Assembly: GCA_964023205.1 (NCBI GenBank)
Contig: OZ026835.1
Span: 11,428,414-11,492,413, forward strand
Direction: 5' to 3'
Origin: Lutraria lutraria
Lineage: Eukaryota; Mollusca; Bivalvia; Venerida; Mactridae
DNA length: 64,000 bases
Shown here: piece after piece, positions 30,373 to 39,209 of the stretch
Layout: each line of letters starts with the position of its first letter
Position numbering within the stretch: position 1 is the first letter of the stretch
Translations under genes and position numbers: made by a program
Notes under the pieces: generated by a model
Database searches by the model: none
What the model saw: the letters and a program-made list of their open reading frames with translations, nothing else
Told to the model about the DNA's origin: nothing

Positions 30373-31446
30373 ATGAACAAAAAGGTAGACAGTCTGTTAC
30401 ATCAGATTTATTATGATCCCCACCATCCGGCTGGTTTTGGTGGGGTAGAACGTCTTACTACAGCAGCTCGAACTCAACTGAAATCCATTACGCCAAGTCA
30501 AGTGCGATCCTGGTTGAAGGGGCAAAAGACCTATACCCTGCACAAACCTATCCGTAGGGTATTCTCGAGACGGAAAACGATTGTGGGTGGTATTGATCAT
30601 CAATGGCAAGCTGATTTGGCAGACATGCAATCCTTGGCTCAGTACAACACCCCTTATCGATATTTGTTGTGTGTCATTGACGTGTTTTCAAAATATGCTT
30701 GGGTCGTTCCCCTCAAGGATAAAACGGGGCTCACATTGGTGGAAGCGTTTCGCTCTATTCTTAAAACGAGACAACCTAAAGCGTTGCAAACCGATAAAGG
30801 AACAGAATTCAAGAATCAAAGGTTTCAACAGTTTTTAGACAAAGTAGGGATTCATTATTTTACGACTGAAAACCCAGAAACTAAGGCTAGTATAGTGGAA
30901 CGTTTTCAACGGACCTTAAAATCACGCATGTGGAAATACTTTACGCATCATAAAACACGAAGGTATATTCAGGTATTGTCTGATCTCGTGCATGCCTATA
31001 ATCATCGTGTTCATCGTAGTATACAAATGGCACCCGTATCCGTAAATGAGAATAACGAATCTCAAGTGGCCTTGACCTTGTATGGAAAATCAAGAAAGAA
31101 AGCGTCGACGACCCTTCATGTGGGAGATATTGTTCGTATCAATAAAACAAAACGTACATTTGATAAAGGTTATCTACCTAACTGGACCACTGAACTGTTT
31201 AAAGTGATCCAAGTCAAAAAGACCTCTCCTGCTACTGTGAAATTGACTGATTTAGACGGAGAACCCATTTTGGGTTCGTTTTATTTCTCTGAAGTACAGG
31301 TTATAAAAGATGATGCTATCTATGAAATTGAATCAGTGCTCGCACATCGCCAGAGTAAGGTAGACGGAAGACGAGAAATTAAAGTACATTGGAAAGGTTA
31401 TCCTTCGAAATTTGACAGTTGGATTCCCGAATCCCATCTCGTTTAG
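30373..31446 (+). CDS. INT: Integrase (retroviral DDE type) with C-terminal chromodomain
   Basis: 357 aa from MNKKVDSLLHQ (an ATG at 30352 would add seven residues and overlap the previous gene). The DDE core is numbered here from that upstream ATG: D88 in WQADLADM, D148 in LQTDKGTEF and E183 in KASIVERFQRTL. The last about 45 residues (YEIESVLAHRQ, HWKGYPSKFDSW) are a chromodomain, which may direct integration to methylated histone tails. It catalyses insertion of the element, consistent with the 6-bp duplication. Confidence 0.94.
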   Translation: MNKKVDSLLHQIYYDPHHPAGFGGVERLTTAARTQLKSITPSQVRSWLKGQKTYTLHKPIRRVFSRRKTIVGGIDHQWQADLADMQSLAQYNTPYRYLLCVIDVFSKYAWVVPLKDKTGLTLVEAFRSILKTRQPKALQTDKGTEFKNQRFQQFLDKVGIHYFTTENPETKASIVERFQRTLKSRMWKYFTHHKTRRYIQVLSDLVHAYNHRVHRSIQMAPVSVNENNESQVALTLYGKSRKKASTTLHVGDIVRINKTKRTFDKGYLPNWTTELFKVIQVKKTSPATVKLTDLDGEPILGSFYFSEVQVIKDDAIYEIESVLAHRQSKVDGRREIKVHWKGYPSKFDSWIPESHLV

Positions 31447-31460
31447 TTAATAAATACATC

Positions 31461-31706
31461 ATGTCTCAAACCGATACGGCCAGTGTGGTAGTGACTGCCT
31501 CAGAGCAAACCAAATTGTGTGAACCCAAAAATAAGGTCACTTTTTTGTCACAAATTGTAGTGGTATTTATTATTATTACCGTATCGCTATTTAATTTGTG
31601 TTTTCAACGACCCGATCGAGAATTGTGGCTTCTGCTTTTAAGTAGTTCTCTAGGTTATATTCTACCGAATCCCTCCTTGAAATTCAATAAACCTAAATCA
31701 ACATGA
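31461..31706 (+). CDS. Small membrane protein conserved in Polintons
   Basis: 81 aa from MSQTDTASVV; the earlier in-frame ATG at 31419 lies inside the integrase. Two hydrophobic segments: IVVVFIIITVSLFNLCF (about 30-46) and WLLLLSSSLGYILPNP (about 54-69). The LLSSSLGYILPNP wording recurs in invertebrate Polintons. Membrane location is predicted; role unknown. The stop overlaps the next ATG. Confidence 0.75.
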   Translation: MSQTDTASVVVTASEQTKLCEPKNKVTFLSQIVVVFIIITVSLFNLCFQRPDRELWLLLLSSSLGYILPNPSLKFNKPKST

Positions 31707-32545
31707 GTTCGTTTTACATCACACTCATGAGTGATAGCTCTATGGATTTATTCCAAGACAATACGCAATGTTGTTTTCGTACCAAACTGACAAAACCCAT
31801 CCATCTCAATAAACAAGATTGGGAAATTGCCTTAGTGGAAATGATTGTTCCTAGTCAGGTCATTAATGTCACTGAAGAAGAGCGACATTTCTACATTGTC
31901 ACACATGATCCTGTCCTGGGTAAGGCCTTAGAAAACTTTGAGACCTATTGTACTCTCCCCAATAAAGAAGAAAAAGGTGTACGACTTTGTATTCCTGTAG
32001 GAACTTATGTCACACCCCAACATTTGATCGAGACGATTGACTTTACCGTGAAAGATCAATTAGGTAAAATATTTAAACAGAAAGGCCTTCGATTTACCAT
32101 GGGTTTTTCAGGACAAAGTAAACGCGCAAAACTGGACAGTTCGGATCAACTAGGCATTCAGTTTCATCCTCACATGTTTATTAAACTGGGTGGAGCCCCT
32201 GATAGTTCTTCGACCATCTTTTTTAAAGACACTCCAGATCCGTTTCCTCATGGCGTAGATATTAACATGGGTCATAATCATTTGTTTGTTTATTCCGACC
32301 TTGCGTCTTATACCTATTTGGGAAACATAGAAGCCCCCATCTTACGTGTAGCTCCATTTGATCCGAGAACGAAAGCAGGAACTAACCCTCATATTCATTT
32401 CGAGTTCTTGAATTTACACTATGTACCACTGGCTAAAGCCGACTTTGACACCATCACTATCCATATAAGGGGTGACACTGGCCAGTCTATTCAGTTTATT
32501 CATGGGAAGTCTATGGTGAAACTACACCTACGTCAAAGACAATGA
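31703..32545 (+). CDS. Minor capsid (penton-like) protein
   Basis: 280 aa. The N-terminus SFYITLMSDSSMDLFQDNTQ and DWEIALVEMIVP matches the conserved Polinton protein assigned as the single-jelly-roll minor capsid protein. It precedes the major capsid gene by two frames, the usual arrangement. The assignment rests on motif recognition and position. Confidence 0.75.
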   Translation: MSSFYITLMSDSSMDLFQDNTQCCFRTKLTKPIHLNKQDWEIALVEMIVPSQVINVTEEERHFYIVTHDPVLGKALENFETYCTLPNKEEKGVRLCIPVGTYVTPQHLIETIDFTVKDQLGKIFKQKGLRFTMGFSGQSKRAKLDSSDQLGIQFHPHMFIKLGGAPDSSSTIFFKDTPDPFPHGVDINMGHNHLFVYSDLASYTYLGNIEAPILRVAPFDPRTKAGTNPHIHFEFLNLHYVPLAKADFDTITIHIRGDTGQSIQFIHGKSMVKLHLRQRQ

Positions 32546-32907
32546 TACCTACTTACCAAGGTCAACCTCGACAATATGGACACGGACTTGGATCTATGTT
32601 TAAGAAAGCCATGAAAAGAATCATGCCTTTACTGAATCCATTTGTGAAATCTGGAGTTCGCACCTTGAAAAAAGAAGGACTCCAGCAAGGAAAAGCCGCT
32701 ATCAAAGATATCTTGACAGGATCAAACGCTAAACAAGTAATACGAAAACGTGGAGCCTCTGTGTTAAAAGATGTGGGTGAATCCTTGCTACATGCCGTGG
32801 CCAGCCCTAAAAGACGTATAAAGAGCAAACCAGTCAAGAAAAGACCTCATTCGAAACTTCATCATCGCCGAGTTAAGCAGGCCAGACCTCTTGATATTTT
32901 CGATTAA
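32542..32907 (+). CDS. Basic late protein with GHGLGSMF motif
   Basis: 121 aa, pI clearly basic. YQGQPRQYGHGLGSMFKKAM followed by KEGLQQGKAAIKDIL and a C-terminal KRRIKSKPVKKRPHSK tail is the layout of a widespread Polinton late protein placed between minor and major capsid genes. A minor virion or scaffolding role is inferred. Starts inside the stop region of the previous gene (4-nt overlap). Confidence 0.75.
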   Translation: MIPTYQGQPRQYGHGLGSMFKKAMKRIMPLLNPFVKSGVRTLKKEGLQQGKAAIKDILTGSNAKQVIRKRGASVLKDVGESLLHAVASPKRRIKSKPVKKRPHSKLHHRRVKQARPLDIFD

Positions 32908-32909
32908 TC

Positions 32910-34208
32910 ATGATGCAACACGGTTCCTGTGAATGTAGTAAGACAGAGTTGGATGTGTCTGTTGTGCCACCTACCATGACAGCCATGCAAGAAGGTCAAT
33001 GGACTGAGCATTATCCCATTTCTGCCCTGGACAATAATGCTCCGATTGAATTTGTGATTCCTGCACAGACAGAAAAATGGACAGATCTGAATCAATCTTA
33101 CCTGTACCTAAAACTCAAAATTATACAGGCAGATGGTACAGACCTAGCGGGCGACAGTGAAATTGCTACCGTCAACAATTTCTTTCACAGCATGTTCTCA
33201 AGCATTGATGTGTACCTGAATAATAAACTGATCACCAGCAATGCGGACACGTATGCCTATCGGGCATACATAGAAAATTTACTCTCCTTCACCTCAAGCT
33301 GTAAAGACACTCAGCTTCAGGCGTTAGAGTTATGGGCTGAAGACACCGCTGGTCATATGCTCGAAAAAGTACATGACGGGGATAACAAGGGCTATGGTAA
33401 GAGACGTGCTCGTGTCCATCAAAGTCGTGTGGTGGAACTATGTGGACGGCTTCATTTGGATCTGATGATGCAAGATAAATATTTACCCAATGGTATGGAA
33501 ATACGCTTAAGACTAAACAAAGCGTCACCTCAATTCTGTCTCATGAGTACTTCACCGGGTAAAATCAAGTTTCTAGAAGCAGGATTTAATGTAAGAACAG
33601 TAGATTTACTGCCAGTGGTAGCCAATCAACTCAATCAACAGATTGCTCAACATAACATGAAAATCCCCATCCGACGAACTGAAGTAAAAACATTTACGAT
33701 TCCTAACGGTCAACGATCCAAGATTGAAGATCATTTATTTCAAGGTCAATTGCCAAAACGTCTTATCATCGGTATGGTAAGAAATGGAGACATGAATGGA
33801 GACATGGCTACCAACCCCTTTGAGTTCCGTCATTTTACACTGAATCATCTAGAAGTCAGCATTGACGGAAAAAGTATTCATAACAAAGCGTTTCAACCCA
33901 ATTTTGAAACGGGAGAAGTTCTAAGATCCTACATGTCACTCTATCAAGCGACAGGAGCTCTTGGTCTCAATCGTTCATTTGGATTGAGCATGAATGATTA
34001 TCGGAACGGATACACACTCTGGGGGTTGGACTTGACAGCAGATCAAGGTTGCGAGGAAGGTCAACTCCATCCTATAAAAACGGGCAATCTGAGATTGGAA
34101 TTTCACTTTGGAACAGCACTTGCACAAGCCATCAACGTGATTGTATTTGCGGAATACGACAATCAAATTGAAATCAATCAATTCAGAGAAGTGCTTCTAG
34201 ATTATTAA
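32910..34208 (+). CDS. MCP: Major capsid protein (double jelly-roll)
   Basis: 432 aa. FFHSMFSSIDVYLNNKLIT and YAYRAYIENLLSFTSS are the hallmark of the Polinton major capsid protein, homologous to hexon-type double jelly-roll proteins; it would form the icosahedral shell. The first of two adjacent ATGs is taken. Most differences from element 2 fall in residues 143-164 and 213-217, probably exposed loops. Confidence 0.9.
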   Translation: MMQHGSCECSKTELDVSVVPPTMTAMQEGQWTEHYPISALDNNAPIEFVIPAQTEKWTDLNQSYLYLKLKIIQADGTDLAGDSEIATVNNFFHSMFSSIDVYLNNKLITSNADTYAYRAYIENLLSFTSSCKDTQLQALELWAEDTAGHMLEKVHDGDNKGYGKRRARVHQSRVVELCGRLHLDLMMQDKYLPNGMEIRLRLNKASPQFCLMSTSPGKIKFLEAGFNVRTVDLLPVVANQLNQQIAQHNMKIPIRRTEVKTFTIPNGQRSKIEDHLFQGQLPKRLIIGMVRNGDMNGDMATNPFEFRHFTLNHLEVSIDGKSIHNKAFQPNFETGEVLRSYMSLYQATGALGLNRSFGLSMNDYRNGYTLWGLDLTADQGCEEGQLHPIKTGNLRLEFHFGTALAQAINVIVFAEYDNQIEINQFREVLLDY

Positions 34209-34209
34209 G

Positions 34210-34674
34210 ATGGAAGACATGGATATTGAACACCTGGAAAAAGGACAAGACTACGAAATGAAGTTATTGGCGTATCCTTGTTGTACAAGTTCAAGGACGG
34301 ACTTTTTACAAGAGTGCTTGAATCATCACGTCACAGAAGCACTCCAATCTTTAATTTATAATCAAGTGCATAAAGACTGTTATGGTTGTCGAGTGAATCA
34401 TCCTAGTCAAGTACAACATGTACTCTGCTTATACACGAATACGGAAGAGTGGACAGAACTTTACATTCAAAAAGCGATTCAACGTTTGGACGTGTTCAAG
34501 GTCATGGAAAAGTGGTATCCTGAATTAGTGACCTTGACCGATAGTGAAAAAGGAGACGCGTGTCGATTATGGATTCAATTTAAAGAAGAACTCACTCAGA
34601 ATCAGTTCATAGATCAATGGATCAGTGTTTGGGCTGAACGTGTCAACAGAAATTGGCATTATGGAGACGAATGA
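34210..34674 (+). CDS. Conserved Polinton protein with CxGC/NHPSQ motif
   Basis: 154 aa. HKDCYGCRVNHPSQVQHVLC holds paired Cys and His residues that may bind zinc; the rest is helical with LYIQKAIQRLDVFKVMEKW. The NHPSQ wording is common in invertebrate Polintons, function not known to me. Lies directly after the capsid gene and overlaps the protease start by 14 nt. Confidence 0.72.
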   Translation: MEDMDIEHLEKGQDYEMKLLAYPCCTSSRTDFLQECLNHHVTEALQSLIYNQVHKDCYGCRVNHPSQVQHVLCLYTNTEEWTELYIQKAIQRLDVFKVMEKWYPELVTLTDSEKGDACRLWIQFKEELTQNQFIDQWISVWAERVNRNWHYGDE

Positions 34675-35251
34675 ACTACAATACCTATTAGATCATTCAC
34701 CGTTATTAAAACCACTACATGCTCGTGTTTGTGCCAAAGATCAATTACCTTCAGAGAAACCGCATGACGTGAAAGCCTATATTGTGAATACCCATAACGG
34801 GAATCAACGTGGAGAACACTGGGTGGCTCTTTATTTAAAAGACAATAAAGCAGTGTACTTTGATTCCTACGGATTACCTCCTTTCGAAGAGATTCTAACC
34901 TTTGTGAAAAAACATGCCAACAAAACTTATCTGTGGAATGCCATGAGAATACAAGGCGATATGTTACCGGTGTGTGGTGTGTATTGTCTATCCGCTTTGG
35001 ATTTTATCTCACGTGAATGTGACTTGAACCAGATACTGTTAACCCGATTCAAACCGGACATGTATGGAAAAAATGACACTTATGTGACGCATTGGTTTCA
35101 ACAATATTATGGTACTTATTACATGCATGCTCAATATGTGAACAAGTGTGGACAAAAGTGTTGTGCTCAACGTAACTCTAGACCAGAAGGTCACAACCGT
35201 TTGTATCATAGTATCACACATAGAAATACAACTCTTTATGGTGATCATTAA
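34661..35251 (+). CDS. PRO: Adenain-like cysteine protease
   Basis: 196 aa from METNELQYLL. Catalytic layout of the Ulp1/adenain family: H53 in GEHWVAL, D68 in YFDSYG, Q98 and nucleophile C105 in VCGVYCL. It would mature virion proteins, for example at Gly-Gly sites such as that in the H1-like protein. The C-terminal extension (NKCGQKCCAQRN) is Cys-rich. A longer frame opens at 34625 but lies in the preceding gene. Confidence 0.9.
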   Translation: METNELQYLLDHSPLLKPLHARVCAKDQLPSEKPHDVKAYIVNTHNGNQRGEHWVALYLKDNKAVYFDSYGLPPFEEILTFVKKHANKTYLWNAMRIQGDMLPVCGVYCLSALDFISRECDLNQILLTRFKPDMYGKNDTYVTHWFQQYYGTYYMHAQYVNKCGQKCCAQRNSRPEGHNRLYHSITHRNTTLYGDH

Positions 35252-35294
35252 ACAATGTTACTGTTTCATGTTGTTACTGTTTTCTTGTTACAAA

Positions 35295-35300
35295 AATAAA
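35295..35300 (+). terminator. Poly(A) signal closing the structural gene block
   Basis: AATAAA in TTACAAAAATAAAAG, about 45 nt after the protease stop. Confidence 0.65.
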
Positions 35301-35387
35301 AGTTTAGAAAAACTGAAACTAGGTGTCTGTTATCTTTTTTCTAAGTTCATAAAAATCAAGCACATGTCTGCGCGGTACATTGGCGCG

Positions 35388-35440
35388 TGACGCCATCCAA
35401 CCCTAGGGTGACGTCATCCAAGCGATATGACGTCATCCAA
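35388..35440 (+). promoter_or_regulatory. Triple CRE-type promoter element
   Basis: Three units TGACGYCATCCAA at 35388, 35409 and 35428; the last two contain the full palindrome TGACGTCA (CREB/ATF site). A GC-rich GGGCGGCGC follows at about 35452. Identical at 62700-62752. Confidence 0.7.
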
Positions 35441-35491
35441 CCACGAGAGTGGGCGGCGCTTCAACAGAAAAATACTCCGTCTTACAATACA

Positions 35492-35959
35492 ATGCCTCAT
35501 TTCATTCTGAGAACTCAAACACTCAAGATGGAGGCTTTATTCAATGAACTCAAAACAGCAAAACAACTGACTGAAAAACAGAGCAGGGTATGGCGTTCAA
35601 TCAGTCGCTTAGCGGCTAGCATTGTTAGAAAAAGGGAACGTGATCTTCAATTCATTGGTGAGACTTTGAATACCATTGAAACCAATCGATTTCATCATAG
35701 AGAAGAATTATCTCAATTTCGAGATCAAGTCAGAGAAAGGCAGCGAGATGCTCGGGAACGAACGGTGAATAGACAACGGGAACAACAACAAGAAGAAGAG
35801 CATTGGCGTATCATCACTACCGCTCAAGTTGAGTACACGGAACAACCACCAGAACAGGAATGGTCCTGTGGGGATTCAACATGCAGGCTCTGCTATCCCC
35901 CACCAGACTGCCAATGCGAACTATGTACCCAACCAGATCAGTCAGCAAACACGGTTTAA
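35492..35959 (+). CDS. Coiled-coil protein with C-terminal CXCX2C cluster, rightmost gene
   Basis: 155 aa from MPHFILRTQ. An open frame extends upstream to 35387 but runs through the CRE repeats, so the later ATG is preferred. Residues about 15-105 are a long charged helix/coiled coil (RDQVRERQRDARERTVNRQ). The C-terminus CGDSTCRLC-YPPPDCQCELC has a CXCX2C cluster like small regulatory or oncoprotein-type proteins of several small DNA viruses; homology is not shown. The 3' end has two histone-type stem-loops within the right TIR. Confidence 0.7.
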   Translation: MPHFILRTQTLKMEALFNELKTAKQLTEKQSRVWRSISRLAASIVRKRERDLQFIGETLNTIETNRFHHREELSQFRDQVRERQRDARERTVNRQREQQQEEEHWRIITTAQVEYTEQPPEQEWSCGDSTCRLCYPPPDCQCELCTQPDQSANTV

Positions 35960-35962
35960 AAA

Positions 35963-36265
35963 ACCACCAACGGTCCTTTTCAGGACCACCAACGGCCCTT
36001 TTCAGGGCCACCATGTCTTTTCGAAAGAAAATTCTCTCATTGTCTCAAATGAATATTTAGTCTATACAGTACAAATAACAAAACACACACAGTGCCAGAA
36101 GTTTCCGAAAATTCAATTCATGTTATTTTGAGCACCCAATATGGATTCCAATTTGTCCCAATTTGTCACAATTTTGTTTACTTCTGGCACCGACCTAATT
36201 CTATTTACTCTATATTTCTATATGGTGCCAGGAGGTAGGGTGCCAGGGTACCGCCTATTACTACT
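35963..36265. repeat. Right TIR of element 1 (303 bp)
   Basis: Inverse of 18772-19074. Its inner end begins 4 nt after the stop codon of the rightmost gene, so that gene's 3' untranslated region is TIR sequence. Confidence 0.95.
35972..36031 (+). terminator. Two histone-type 3' stem-loops plus HDE-like tract (right end)
   Basis: GGTCCT-TTTC-AGGACC (35972-35987) and GGCCCT-TTTC-AGGGCC (35994-36009), with CCAAC before and ACCA after. GAAAGAAAA (36023-36031) follows after 13 nt. The first hairpin starts 12 nt after the stop codon. Confidence 0.75.
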
Positions 36266-36271
36266 TACGCC
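36266..36271. repeat. Target-site duplication of element 1, right copy
   Basis: TACGCC, identical to 18766-18771. Confidence 0.95.
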
Positions 36272-37088
36272 CGTTCAGGGCCATAACTCAGAAGTGTCTG
36301 GGCCGATTCGGCTGGTTATCGAACCTGACCGTAATCTCGTGGACATTAATATTTCTATCAAGTTTGGTGAGGATCCGAATAAAACTGTTTGAATAAGAGA
36401 GCGGACACTGTTAATTGTCTCCGGTAAAAAGAAAAAATATACCTCTGTAATTTAACTTTGTTGAAACATATATACATGTATATGAAAAGGTTTGGCAACA
36501 AAATGTGAGCATACTGTTGGAATGCAACCACATTTGTTTGTACTAACTACGGAATGGAAAGAAATGCTTATTAGCATTAATAAAACGTTTTTGATATGCG
36601 ACGAAATTTGATTTTTATGACAGTTTCATTTAATTGTTATTGTACTTTTGTTTACAGACGACAGCTTTTATCCCTAGAGATATAAACATGCATTCATAAC
36701 TTAAGCGTTATTTCAACTTATTTGTTTATCGTCTGCGCGTGCATATAGTAAGAATTATGTTTCTTCGGTGTCTGTTAACAAAGGTCATGAAATAAATAAA
36801 GCCACATAAAATAATGATTTTTTTTATAAAAGCATGTCCCAACTTTCAAGCATATACAGCATATAATTATATGTATAAACACAAGATACAAACACAACTG
36901 TTCGTGTAATTTGTTTATAATATTTAATACCGCAAAATATTTTGTTAGTTTTCTCCAAGAAACGATTTAAAAAAAAGATTATTGCTATACGAAATATCAA
37001 CAAAACACAATTAATAGTCACATTTCCAGTATATATCGAAGAGTGCTACTACACGGATGAGAGTGTCAAGATTATGTGAAATATTTAC
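36272..37088. other. Host DNA between element 1 and GH3 alternative exon 1
   Basis: No exon or repeat structure stands out. It should be the 5' part of the intron that runs from the exon at 37089 towards the GH3 body across the Polinton. Confidence 0.4.
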
Positions 37089-37393
37089 TTGAAAGTCGCA
37101 GCAAGTCCAATGGATTGTGGGAAACCAGTGGCCTCACCAGCTCCAGCATCCCCGCGTAAACACTCAGTGTTCCAGGCGAATGGTTCGATCCCTAAACGCG
37201 GTATCGCTGGGGCCGGTCCTCCTTGGGGTCCAGCGCCCCCTTTTGCCATTTGAAACATGATGTCAGGCAGTGTCAACCTATTAACAAGATCATTAACCCT
37301 GTCAGCCCATGGTAAGGACACGTTCCTGAATGGTAAATCACAATAGATGACCCCAACACTAAGAAATAGTCCGAACAATAAAGTGTTGTCCAT
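37089..37393 (-). CDS. Alternative or paralogous first exon of a GH3 beta-xylosidase
   Basis: 305 nt starting with a signal peptide (MDNTLLFGLFLSVGVIYC) and continuing LPWADRVNDLVNRLTLPDI, GGPAPAIPRLGIEPFAWN and GFPQSIGLAATF, ending TTCAA|GTAAAT. It is homologous to the exon at 17501-17811 and ends in the same phase (two bases of a codon), so it could splice to the exon at 16626. No downstream exons of its own lie before element 1. Either an alternative first exon of the same gene or the remnant of a tandem paralogue. Confidence 0.75.
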
Positions 37394-37915
37394 TTTAATT
37401 AACTTTCCGTTACTTTTGTTAGCTTAACACTCTCCTCGGTTATGATACATGAAGAAACTCATATGACTTAATTACGTATTCAAGTTTAATTAATGTTTCA
37501 CGTGATGAATTATACATGATCACTGATGCGTGCACCGTAATTAATGTCAATTTCTTAAAATGCAGCGGTTGAAATGAACGGGAAAAAGTAGTGTGGTATG
37601 TAGAAAGCATGTGAGCACAGCAGGTAAGGACAGTCACGACAAATTGACACAAAAAAACTACCCTTTTACACAGGGCGCAGTGTGCCAAAATGAAGAATAG
37701 TTTTTGGGTTTGGTTTCCAACCTGCATTCAGTATTATTATAGTTACACACCAGTGCGCAGTTAACCTAACAAGTTTCGTGGATTCAGTACCTACCTTTTT
37801 CTCCATAAGTTACTGACAACTTAGACACTGTGATTTCAATCCTCGAACTGAACACAGCTGGTTTAAACGCTTGAAAACATTTCACTTATGATTAATTCTT
37901 AACATTTTCTACATA
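37394..37915. other. Divergent intergenic region (GH3 first exon / FMO first exon)
   Basis: The right half (from about 37539) is the upstream part of the first repeat unit of the FMO cassette. Confidence 0.4.
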
Positions 37916-38256
37916 ATGTCTAAGCCAAAGAAAAAGTGTTGCTGTCATAGGCGCGGGTGCTAGTGGATTAGCAGCAATTAAGTGTTGTTTAGATGAAGGA
38001 TTAGAACCAGTTTGTTTCGAAAGGTCAAACTACATTGGTGGATTATGGCATTACACCGAAAAAGTGGAGGAAAAACAAGCGTGTGTTATGAAATCTACTA
38101 GCTGTGATAAATACATCTAAGGAAATGATGCGTTACAGCGACTTCCCAATTCCTGAAGATTATGCTATATACATGCACAACAAATAAGTCGACGAGTATT
38201 TTCACATGTATGCTGATCACTTCAAACTGAAGAAATACATTAATTTAGACACAGAG
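37916..38256 (+). pseudogene. FMO first exon, copy 1 (broken)
   Basis: Compared with its neighbours it has one extra A in the lysine codons after the start (frameshift), a 4-bp insertion near 38101 and a TAA where the others have a Cys or Tyr codon. The donor GAG|GTAAG is still present. Confidence 0.85.
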
Positions 38257-39209
38257 GTAAGACCGAAAGTAAACATTCCTAAATTTAGCTCATTCTATAT
38301 AGCAATATTTAACTTATCAATGCAATGGGGCCGTAGTGAAGTTGGTAAAATGATAATTTACAGTCTACCTTTTAACCTCGACATCGCGAGGCCTTTAAAT
38401 AGTGTTTGTTTTTAGGTACTTGCTCATCAAAAACGGGGCATATGAAGGTCGGGGATCTTTTTGGTTCTAGAAGCTTGCGAAAAGGTAAAAAGAGAGGATG
38501 GTCCTTCGAAATTCTAATTTATGAACTTGAATAGGTGACCAGAAAGCCGAATAAGAACGGCTACATCTTTATGAGTACAGTTCAATCCATACATATACCT
38601 ATTATTATATCCAAAGACCCTGAGAGGTAACAATACAACGAGATACATGTATGTATACGCATTTTATGTCATTAAAAACTGTTCTTTCATTGCGACATTG
38701 CTTAAGTCCTAATTTACGTTTGCCCATATTCACTCACGGTTTATATTTCTATGAACAAGTATTGTACGTCCATTACAGTTGAACGTTTTCCTGTTTATGG
38801 TATAGATCGGGTTATTTGCCCCTACTTTTCAATTAATGTCAATTTCTTAAAATGCAGCGGTTGAAATGAACGGGAAAAAGTAGTGTGGTATGTAGAAAGC
38901 ACGTGAATACAGCAGGTAAGGACAGTCACGACAAATTGACACAAAATACTACCCTTTACCCAGGGCGCAGTGTGCCAAAATGAAGAATAGTTTTTGGGTT
39001 TGGTTTCCAACCTGCTGTCAGCAGTATTATAGTTACACACCAGTGCGCAGTTAACCTAACAAGTTTCGTGGATTCAGTACCTACCTTGTTCTCCATAAGT
39101 TACTGCCAACTTAGACACTGTGATTTCAATCCTCGAACTGAACACAGCTGTTTTAAACGTTTGAAAACATTTAATTTACTTATGATTAATTCTTAACATT
39201 TTCTACATA

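Larger units (their letters stand above)
18772..36265 (+). mobile_element. Polinton/Maverick element 1 (polintovirus), complete
   Basis: A 17,494-bp element with 303-bp terminal inverted repeats beginning AGTAGTAATAGGCGG, flanked by a 6-bp duplication. It encodes polymerase B, retroviral-type integrase, packaging ATPase, adenain-like protease, minor and major capsid proteins and further conserved genes, all open. It could in principle move or form virions; activity is not shown by sequence alone. The TIR arms have the same length and appear identical, which suggests recent insertion. Confidence 0.97.

Noticed and set aside
35900..35959. LxCxE Rb-binding motif in the rightmost protein
   Set aside because: The Cys cluster reads DCQCELC; the required Leu-x-Cys-x-Glu spacing is not present.
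36141..36392. 83-aa ORF across the right TIR into host DNA (and its mirror at 18693-18896)
   Set aside because: It crosses the element boundary and exists only because the TIR is open in that frame; not conserved in element 2.
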